DNA of 64,000 nt, taken from NCBI GenBank assembly GCA_036898135.1, contig CM072513.1, positions 86,393,008 through 86,457,007 on the forward strand, given 5' to 3'. Made by a program: the position numbers and the translations under genes. This document shows positions 39,301-50,700 of the stretch, one piece after another. The notes under the pieces are model-generated. The model worked only from the letters and a program-made list of their open reading frames with translations, did not search any database and was not told the origin of the DNA. Source of the DNA: Oncomelania hupensis (Eukaryota > Mollusca > Gastropoda > Littorinimorpha > Pomatiopsidae). Positions within the stretch are counted from its first letter, which is position 1, and each line of letters starts with the position of its first letter.

Positions 39301-42300
39301 CATGCAGGGTCTGAACGACAGAAAGAACCTGTCGCAGGAGAGCGTGACCGTGACGCTGGCCAACCTGTCCACATACCTGAGCTGCGTCTCGCTGGAGAGC
39401 TCCGTCCCGTTGTGGACCAACATCCTGACGCAGTTTGACCTTTTCTTCCGCCGCCTGCCCACTGTGCTGCAGAATCCTTGCAACATGGAGCCTGTGCTCA
39501 CCATTATCACCACCCTCCTCAAAGTCTACGTCATCACCAACGTCAGGGTGCGGCCATTTTCCCCATTACCAATAAGACTTCTTTATTGTCCTAATGATAC
39601 ACCAGGACATTCATTTTGCAATTTGCATCAACGATTTGGAAGACAAAGCATAAAATACGATGAGACTTAAATTAAAAAGCTCACTGTGTCGCACCAACTT
39701 TCTCACAAACGTTGACCTACCACTGTGATACACACTCACACAAACACACACACAACCCGCTTCACCATTCGCAGACACACCTCTCTCTCCATCTACACAA
39801 GGCACCCAACTCTGCACACACAAGCTACCATATATACTGACAGGCAACATATTCAGCACATTGTCTAGCATAACTAAAGTGATTCTAAGGTGAAAATTTA
39901 TATATATATATAATAGGAGTATGTGATTAAGAAATATTCTTGAGATTGTAAAATAAACCCTTGTCAAATACAGCTTATTGTCGCTATTATCTCTTTAAGG
40001 TCTGTGTCACGGTACACCAATTGGTAATTTTAAAAAAAGAGAAGAATTTCTCACTTCAGTTATGCAGCGTAAAAATTTGGCAAGCACCCGGGAAGCCTTA
40101 TTTCTTGTATGGGCACCCAGATCTTTGTTGACAGTGAGGCCAACGGGCGCGTGTAAAATCTTAAAAAGAAAATAAACTCATTGAAGCCCCCTTTGAATAG
40201 ACAACATTGTAATTGAAGATCGAAGGAAAACTTCAAAGTGACAGGAACATAAGTATTCCTTTGAACATAGCTTTCGTATTTCCTCTGTTCGCTTTTGGTT
40301 GCGATGGGTCAGGAATAGTCTCCCTTTACGCATGAAAAACGAACTTTCTGATTGGCCAGTATTTTATTCAATGACGAACCAGGGAGTCAGTTGCTATTTC
40401 GCACGTGCAAGGCAAAACATGAAGTACTCTGAAACAAGCCTGTCGAATAAAGTGTTTGACATCTTCCAAAAAAACATTCTTTCAACCCAAATTGTGATTT
40501 CTTCTCAGATATTGAGCATTGAGCCTTTGTTATTGTGTGTATTGTTACTGATATTTTTTAACACTTTTTTCTGTTTCAAGTGTCAAATATAATTAAAAAA
40601 AGTTTTCTTGAGTGCAACCCAAAGCACATTATTGGTTTGGTTTTTTAATTTTTGTCATTTTGTAACTGTTTGGTCAGCTTTAACTGGATGGAATCTCCTA
40701 GATGGTCATTCTGTGTTTCAAGTTATTTGTCTTTGGGCACTCAACAAATGTTTTGGGCACCAAAAAGTTTCATGTAAGGCACCCAAAGGGCACCCTTGTA
40801 AAAAAGTTAATTAGTAACACTGGCAATGATAAAATGTGTTTGATAAAAATGTAAAATCACACTGTAAACTGCATATCATTTACCAAATGCTGATGCTTCA
40901 TGCACACTGCACCAAGTCATCAATATGGATTGTTGCTGAACTCTATTTTTGCCATAGTCCACCAATAAAATACAAGATCTTAGCATGAAGAAACCCTGAA
41001 ATTGATAAGAACTGTTGAGAAATTATTTAAGATAGCCCCACCTAGCAGCCATCATGGAACTTAACAATACAAAAATGACCTCACTAATACCACTATGGGG
41101 TGTCGGATAGTGCAGTGGTTGGAGCACTCGCTACTGTGTCGAAAGTGAAGCACCGTCCGGTGCGGTTAGCACTTGGATGGGTGACCGCTAAGGTGTGAAG
41201 CGACAAACAACAACGCCCCCAGTTGACTCAACTGTGATTGAGTACCTACTCTCTTGAGGGTGGGGAAGGTAAAGCAGCGAGGGAGAGAGTTGGGCATCAC
41301 CCTCATTACGCTGGCCCAAGATAAGTGTGATCTCCAACATCACGCTCCCCTACGGCCACAAGGCTATGGGACTACCTTTACCTTTTTTTTACTAATACCA
41401 CTATATTGAGTCTTACAAAATCTCTTACTACAAAACCCACCCCAGCCTACAAAAAATGTGTGGTTTTATTTCTATGTTATGTGTGCAGGGGATCTTGGAG
41501 CCATTTTCCAAAGTTTTGAGCTTCACCATCCAGAACTGTATGCTGAAGCTACAGCAACTGATTGACATCTGCTCTCTCTGCAACAGAGCCTTCACAAGGG
41601 TAAGTCCAGGCTGCAACACAAATTTCTTTTGAGGGATATTGCCAATTTTTGGGGCCTCATAATATTGTAAAAGAAATATTACGTTTATGTGCCTTATGTT
41701 GGGGTTTGGAGTATTGGGACAATGATATTGTTTGCAAAAAGGGAAGTTTGTTGTTGTGTAATACACTTAACCAGTGCAGAGAACCGCTGAAGGTGATGAC
41801 CACTTGAGATCTATCATGTACAAAATCTGGGTGGACAAAATCACGAGAGCTGTTTGAGCTGGTATAGGAGAAATTCAAAGTCGACTAGGGTGCTTACAGT
41901 CGTTTCACTTGGCTGAATCTAGACAACACCTTCTCCCTCTCTCAAGTCTCAGTTGACCTTCCACGTCATCTCATCAACATTGCATTCCTTTTCCTGCATA
42001 GAAAAGAAAGAGAAACTTCAGCTGCCACATCTGGTCTCATCACGTCTCCTGGCATAATGAGTGTAGACCTGCTCAGCGTCCGCTCAGGCTTGAGAGAGGA
42101 AGCAGACCTCATGCAGTCTGAGCCACACTCGTTACACAATACAGAATTCTTTGTTGTCCCCATAAACATTACAAGATTTCTGTGCAGTGTACATCTGCAT
42201 ATACAAAACCAAAACAATTAAATATGGCTTGCAGCAATGTTGAGTTGATCTATCCACCCACAATCAACGTTTGCCTTTATTTTTATTTTTCATAAGTATT

Positions 42301-45300
42301 TTTTTGTACTGAATAATGCCACTATTAGTTTACAGATTTTTGTTCCTTTATTCGTCTGTTAGTTAATAAGGACCATCAATCTATGCTCCAAAGTAAGGCT
42401 GCTGAGCTCCCTTGTCATATCCATCCTCCTATATGCTTCAACGATTCAACAAAGTTTATTGGCCAAGTTGACATAAAACATGCACATGGAATATGTTGCG
42501 ATGTGGCAGTAACATTCATAAAACATACAGGCAAACACATGTTTACCAGCTAATAAAATACCTATCAAGCGTGCACACATACACACGCAAGCAACAAATT
42601 ATAAAAATAAACAAGTAGGTGCCAGTGGATTATCACGTGACGTCAGTTACAGCATTATGAATTTGACATTATGAGGAATTTAAAGCGAGAGCAGCCTCTG
42701 GAAAAAAAGAATATCTAAAACGGTTTGTTCTGGTTTTGAGGGCTCTGAAGCGCCTGCCGGACGGGAGGAGTTCGAACAGATGGCCGGCTGGGTGTGAGGG
42801 GTCAGCTGTGATGTTTCTAGCTCTACAAACCAAGCGCGTGTTGTAGATGCTTGCTAAACATGGACCTTCACAGCAGATCTACAACGAAGAATACATGAGG
42901 TGCTACTTCTTGGCATTTCCTATACCCAGCACATCACCAACGACGAAGTCCAACAGACCATCACACAAGCCATTGGACAACATGATGACATGCTCACAGT
43001 GGGGAAGAAACAGAAACTCCGATGGTATGGCCACGTCACCCGAGCATCAGGCCTTACGTCCATCCTGCAAGGCAGGGTACAAGGAGGCAGAAGAAGAGGG
43101 AGACAGAAAAAGAGGTGGGAGGACAACATTCGAGAATGGACTGGCTTGACACTGAGCGAAGTCATGAGGGTTGCTGAGGATAGAGAAAGATGGAGTATGC
43201 TGATTAAGCGATCATCTGTGGTGCCCCAGCGACTTTCGAGTTACGGGATATTATAGGATAGGATAGGATTGTTAGTAATGATAAATTATTTGTTGTTCGT
43301 TAGGAAAGGGACAAGCTGATTCTGACCAGGACAGTGGTTTATGAGCTAGTGAACGTTCTGAGATTCAAAAGTGTGGTCCCTGATGACAACCTGCTCATGA
43401 TGGTTCAGGTAAGTGCATCTCTTTTGTCAGTTCCACAAACATACACATACATTTCTCATGTTGTCATTGAAGGCCTCACAGCTGTTCATAAGCGGTACTT
43501 TCAGTCTATGGCTGAAAATAACCCTTGTGCTGTCCCTTATCGCTGGCTGAACTGCTTGTAGCCAGATCTGCAGGGCTTCCAATCTTCCGCCGTTCGGCGA
43601 ATTTCCGCCATTTAAAAAAAATTTCAGCCGAAAAATTTTAAAGTTCCGCCGTAGAAAACTGCCGAGGTAAAAATTTCATAGGGGCTCCAAAATATCCGTA
43701 ACACAAAATATCCGTAACACAATCTCAGTTTGGTTGATCTGTAATTGGCTGGTTTCGAAGACTGGAAACGGATCATCGTTCTGTTTGCGAATAGGCAAAA
43801 ATGGCGGGTCGAATTTTTGTTCAACGCGGCCAAAAGTTTGACGATGTTTCTTGCAAAAACAAGTGGAGATGGGACTGGATGGAGGTGGAGGTAGAAGAAG
43901 AAAAATTGAGTCAACATATCCGAAAGATTCCACGTGTCGGACACGCGTTTTGCGTCTTGTGCTCGAACGAAATCAAGTTTTCAACTTGCACAGTAGCCTA
44001 CTTTATGTTGTGCGATTAGCATGGATCTGTGTACATACATTTGTGTTTGCAACCTTATCTTTTCCTGCCGACTAGAAAAACATTTTTAAAAAGCGAAAAT
44101 TTAGACTTGTTTCACTGCCAAATGCCTTTCCTACTACTGATGGCCTAAAAGGTGCAAAACCATTTTTCATCACCATAACTGTGTATGCATTTGACCATAA
44201 TTTTTTGTAAAAGCAGAACTAGTAGGAGTAGTTTAATATTATGAACATTCTATGTAACACTAACAGAGTAGACCATGAGTGACTTGCTAGTGAGGATTGT
44301 ATTCTGTATTGTATTCTGAATTCATTGTGGTTTTACTAAGTCAGCTGCACAAGAAAAATATCTTCTAATTGCAGATTTTGGTAAGTCACTTTTTGCTGAA
44401 CATTCCATTTTTTTCTTCAGTTTTTGCTTTTAAGATATGAAGCAATTAAGATCGTTAAAATGTGGTAAATTCCATATTTGCCTTAATTATTCTCTATTCA
44501 TGTGAGACCTTACATCAAACCTTTTGTAAATCACTTATTTTCTTTCTTCTACTTCACTATCACTAATAAAATTGTTTCTTTTATAGCAGACAGTGTTGTG
44601 ACAGTGTTTGGGGTCGTGCGCTCGTGACCTCGTCACTCGGTCATTTTCCTCCTTTTTTATCTCAGACCATTGGAAGCCCTGGATCTGAGACGCTGGCTGT
44701 GCATGGGTTTCGCACAACATGGCCTGATTGTGTGGCTAAAAATAGCTTACAACTGGTGGCTGAAAGTTTACTTTCAGTGAAAGAAGTTTCAGCTGTGGCC
44801 TTGGCTTGCTTATCCCCTTCTGACTGGAAACCAATCGTAATCATCACAGCAGATAATTACATTCAATGATTCATAGCTTTTATAATATTATTATTATTTG
44901 GATCAAAATATAAACTAAGGTCTAGTCTGTGCACGCACACATTCCGTAACACCGACTTGAAGATCCTGATGCTCATGTTGTAGATGAGTGCCAGCTACAC
45001 AATTACACCCAGCAAGCACTACGTGCCTTCTCCCCATCCCTCATCACCCAGGGCTGTGCTCCAAGGTTTGGGACCTCAGGTGATGCACCTAAGTCAGCTT
45101 GTCAGCCTCTGTAATGGCTCGCTTTACTTCCTGTATCAGCCACAGTGTCTTCAATACCAATCACTTTATTGTCTTCATCATGTACCCAAGGATACTCATC
45201 ATGTACCCAAGGATACTCATCATGTACCCAAGGATACTCATTCTGCGAAGAGCATTACAGATATTGAATAAAATATAAAATAACTATAAAAGGCCATGTA

Positions 45301-47697
45301 TTATCGCTGCACCCCCTTTCACACATGTCGCTTCAGCGACACACACATACTCCGTGTCTTCCCTCTCTCTCTCCACTAGTCTATCTCTCATTCGCACACT
45401 TCAACACTGTCGAGACGCATCACAGAATTTCATGCAGGATGCAGACAGCGCAACAAAGGCGCTCGCTCCAGTCATTGACACCAAACTCGCAGAAAAAAAC
45501 ACCATCAATCGTTTAAAAAATAAGACACAGACTATATAAGACACTGACTATATAAGATGCTGACTATATAAGACAGACTATATAAGACACTGACTATATA
45601 AGACACTGACTATATAAGACAGACTATATAAGACACAGACTATATAAGACACAGACTATATAAGACACTGACTATATAAGCCACAGACTATATAAGACAC
45701 AGACTATATAAGACACTGACTATATAAGACACAGGCTATATAAGACACAGACTATATAAGACACTGACTATATAAGACACAGGCTATATAAGACACAGAC
45801 TATATAAGACACTGACTATATATGACAGACTATATAAGACACTGACTATACGCATGGTTTAAATACAACTACTATTAAGGGCAGCCAAGGTCATTTTACT
45901 TTCAGAAAATAAACAACATATCTATTTAGCACGGCTTCACGACATGACAGAAGGAATGTCTACTCTGGGCGCATGTGGCTGACCGGAACAGACAGGTGGC
46001 TATAGTAACAAGGGAAGACAAGGTGTTTACCGCAGTCAGAGCATGGAAGTACATACTCTGGGGAGAGTACAATGGGAAGGGGAACTTTATAAAGCGATGG
46101 CCAAACTGTGGAAACAGTGACAGAGGGATAATTATTGGGGTTTTAACAGTGACCCAGGGATAAGTATTGGGGTTTTAACAGTGACCCAGGGATATGTATT
46201 GGGGTTTTAACAGTGACCCAGGGATAAGTATTGGGGTTTTAACAGTGACAGAGGGATAAGTATTGGGGTTTTAACAGTGACCCAGGGATAAGTATTGGGG
46301 TTTTAACAGTGACCCAGGGATAAGTATTGGGGTTTTAACAGTGACAGAGGGATAAGTATTGGGGTTTTAACAGTGACAGAGGGATAAGTATTGGGGTTTT
46401 AACAGTGACAGAGGGATAAGTATTGGGGTTTTAACAGTGACAGAGGGATAAGTATTGGGGTTTTAACAGTGCTGCAGTATTGAAAGAACAGGAACAGTGT
46501 AGACTCCTGTGTACCAGACAAGTTTGCAATTATTTACGGGAGCATACGAGGGCAGTCCGATAAGTACTTAGCCTCACCGCTTGATGGCGCCAGTATCGCA
46601 AGAGCAATTTACTATCGTGTAGTACATTCTCGTAGACGGCTACTGTCGAAATTTCAGCCAGATTGGACACGCGTAGTTTTATTTTGACCGCGTGTGGAAG
46701 CGGGCGTGTCTGCGGATTTTAGAAAAATGGAAAAAGAGCAATATCAGTCGTTGATTTGATTCTTGGGCTACGAACTGCTACCTCATCCACCATATTCTCC
46801 AAATTTGGCCCCGTGCAACTTCTTTTTGTTTCCAAACTTGAAAAAGTCACTCGCCAGGCAGAAATTTGAGTCGAATGAGGAGGTCATCGCTGCCACGGAG
46901 GCCTACTTTGCAGACCTTGAAAAAAAACATATTTTTCAGACGGTTTGAAGAAGTTGGAGCATCGCTGGGTCAAGTGTATCAAACTAAAAGGAGACTATAT
47001 TGAAAAATAAATTGCCACTTTTTCAAAATTTTAGATTTTCTTTTGTAGGCTAAGTACTTATGGGACCACCCTCGTAGAATAGCACAGCTGCTCCCCAGAT
47101 GAAAAAGTGCCTATAAAGAATGGTAAAATAAAATATCTTGTCTTGCTGACATTTGGGGCAGAGACAATAAATGCAATACATTACAATACATTACAATATA
47201 TGTTACCTCTTTATTAGCAGATAGACCCATTTTGTGTGAATGTGGTGCATCTATGATCACTAAAGGTTGGACCCTATGAACAACAAATCAGATCAAATGA
47301 AATCTTTATGACCACAAAAGGAATTAACAGCAGGCTCAGGATCACATTTTAAAATCATATACATTAATAGCAGAGGTGTGAATTGTCCGCCATTTGGCGG
47401 ATTTCCGCCATAAAAAAAATCCCATCCGCCAAAAACAATAATGCTTCCGCCAAAAAAAAAAAAATTTTTTTTACACTATTGCGGTGTTTAGACACGGCGC
47501 AACAGAAGTCTCACCGGAAGTGAGAGGTCGAGGTCGTTGTACTTAATCACCGCCATCATGTCTTTAAAGGCTATGATTGTACAGAGTGGTGAAACTTTTC
47601 AAGAAGGTTTTGGCGTCAAAAACAAATGGAGGTGGGATTGGTTGGAGTACGAAGTCAATGATGATCGGCTCAGCCTAAATTTTGTGTGTGTGTGTAC

Positions 47698-47788
<91 letters not shown>

Positions 47789-50700
47789 TCTCTCTCACAT
47801 AATCACTGTACATGTATACAGTTATATACAAAAATCCTTTTTGAATTTATGTTATTTTCTTTATGCAACGTGTCTGTTAGTTGTACATTGTTTATCAGCA
47901 CTACATCACAGCATTATATTCTTTGGTCATTCAAACAAAAAGCACAACAAAAAAAGACAAAAAAGAATGTTTTTCATACTTCAAAACTACCTACATTTTG
48001 CAACCAGAATACGCCAGATTGCACAGATTTTGTTCTTGATTTTAAAAATTTTCCGGGGGTGCATGCCCCCGGACCCCCCTAGTTTCCTTTATTTTTCACT
48101 TCAACAATTCCCACCCCTGTAATAGTACACAATAGTGCATCACACTGATAAACATTTCTGTCATTACAATGTGTCACAAACAAAAACACCTGTCCCCTTT
48201 ACTTCTCTCACACATCGCAGCTGAGAAAGCCCAACAGTTACGCGCCTTGTTATCACAGGGTATCGCAGAGCACGCGTGACAGCATTATCAAACATGATGA
48301 GGCAGCCAAGCGTGGGCTGTGGTAGTAGATGTTATAATTCCTTGTGACAGCATTATCAAACATGATGAGGCAGCACAGCGTGGGATGTGGTAGTAGATGT
48401 TATGATTCCTTGTGATGGCATTATAAAACATGATGAGGCAGCACAGCGTGGGATGTGGTAGTAGATGTTATGATTCCTTGTGACAGCATTATAAAACATG
48501 ATGAGGCAGCACAGCGTGGGATGTGGTAGTAGATGTTATGATTCCTTGTAACGGCATTATAAAACATGATGAGGCAGCACAACGTGGGATGTGGTAGTAG
48601 ATGTTATGATTCCTTGTGACGGCATTATCAGGGCTTCCAATCTTCCGCCGTTCGGCGAATTTCCGCCATTTAAAAAAAATTTCAGCCGAAAAATTTTAAA
48701 GTTCCGCCGTAGAAAACTGTCGAGGTAAAAATTTCATAGGGGCTCCAAAATATCCGTAACACAGTCTCAGTTTGGTTGATCTGTAATTGGCTGGTTTCGA
48801 AGACTGGAAACGGATCATCGTTCTGTTTGCGAATAGGCAAAAATGGCGGGTCGAATTTTTGTTCAACGCGGCCAAAAGTTTGACGATGTTTCTTGCAAAA
48901 ACAAGTGGAGATGGGACTGGATGGAGGTGGAGGTAGAAGAAGAAAAATTGAGTCAACATATCCGAAAGATTAGAATTAAACTAGGGGCACCTTCTTGTTC
49001 CACTGCTGCCACAGAGGAGAAGGGTGACTCGCCAACACCAGCCAAAAACAGAAAACAGTCATCTATTGGGAGCTTCTTTAGTCCCATTTCAAGAAAGTGA
49101 GCTGACAGTTTTCAACTTGCACAGTAGCCTACTTTATGTTGTGCGATGAGCATGGATCTGTGTACATACATTTGTGTTTGCAACCTTATCTTTTCCTGCC
49201 GACTAGAAAAACATTTTTAAAAAGCGAAAATTTAGACTTGTTTCACTGCCAAATGCCTTTCCTACTACTGATGGCCTAAAAGGTGCAAAACCATTTTTCA
49301 TCACCATAAATGTGTATGCATTTGACCATAATTTTTTGTAAAAGCAGAACTAGTAGGAGTAGTTTAATATTATGAACATTCTATGTAACACTAACAGAGT
49401 AGACCATGAGTGACTTGCTAGTGAGGATTGTATTCTGTATTGTATTCTGAATTCATTGTGGTTTTACTAAGTCAGCTGCACAAGAAAAATATCTTCTAAT
49501 TGCAGATTTTGGTAAGTCACTTTTTGCTGAACATTCCTTTTTTTTTCTTCAGTTTTTGCTTTTAAGATATGAAGCAATTAAGATCGTTAAAATGTGGTAA
49601 ATTCCATATTTGCCTTAATTATTTTCATTCATGTGAGACCTTACATCAAACCTTTTGTAAATCACTTATTTTCTTTCTTCTACTTCACTCTCACTAATAA
49701 AATTGTTTCTTTTATATCAGACAGTGTGGTGACAGTGTTTGGGGTCGTGCGCTCGTGACCTCGTCACTCGGTCATTTTCCTCCTTTTTTATCTCAGACCA
49801 TTGGAAGCCCTGATTATAAAACATGATGAGGCAGCCAAGCGTGGGCTGTTGTAGTAGATGTTATGATTCCTTGTGACAGCATTATCAAACATGATGAGGC
49901 AGCCAAGCGTGGGCTGTTGTAGTAGATGTTATGATTCCTTGTGACAGCATTATCAAACATGATGAGGCAGCCAAGCGTGGGCTGTGGTAGTAGATGTTAT
50001 GATTCCTTGTGACAGCATTATCAAACATGATGAGGCAGCCCAGCGTGGGTTGTTGTTGCATCAAATTTTATTCATCAGATTAACATAAGTTGTACTGATA
50101 GTTAGTAGATGTTATCATGATTCCTTGTGACGGCATTATAATACATGATGAGGCAGCACAACGTGGGCTGTGCTAGTAGATGTTATCATGATTCCTTTGT
50201 GTGGCAGTTTGTGGTGCTGGATGCTGGGGGCACGCTGTGTCTGTCCAACTCTCTGTCGGAGGCTACGGCGATGTACATGGCCCAGTCCCAGACACTGATG
50301 AGCACTTGCGCTGCAGAGTGCATGCGCCAACACCTCATCGATTGCATGGAGTTCATCGGTGACCTTCACACTCTCAACAAGGTCAAGGTAGGTGTGGAGG
50401 ATGAAGCTGGAGCTGGAGATTTCGTGTCAGTTATAATGTTATTTTCATTTAGTAGAGAGATGGAAATGTTAGTAGGGTTAAATAAACTAGGGATATGTTT
50501 TGGAGGTAGAGAGAAAGCGTTTGCGAACACTGGACGACGATGTAGAAATGAACTAACTACTCAGTATTCCAAATGAGGATTTCCCGTCATAATTATTGCA
50601 GATAGACTGTTGCCTTACCTTCAAAGTATTCGGCAGTGTGACCAGAAATTCTCATTTTGAACACTTAAGTTATTACTTCATTTCTATGTTTTGGACGGTC

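Noticed and set aside
41142..41190. A functional 5S rRNA gene
   Set aside because: Only the internal promoter-like part is present, within a 294-bp SINE with target duplications.
43565..44687. Classifying elements b and c firmly as hAT
   Set aside because: CAG termini fit hAT, but target duplications are 5-6 bp rather than 8, so the superfamily was left open.
44624..44869. 81-codon frame spanning the end of element b1
   Set aside because: Crosses a transposon boundary and has no homology or splice sites.
45530..45850. A true promoter at the TATA array
   Set aside because: No initiator, downstream gene start or coding exon follows; kept only as a finding to test.
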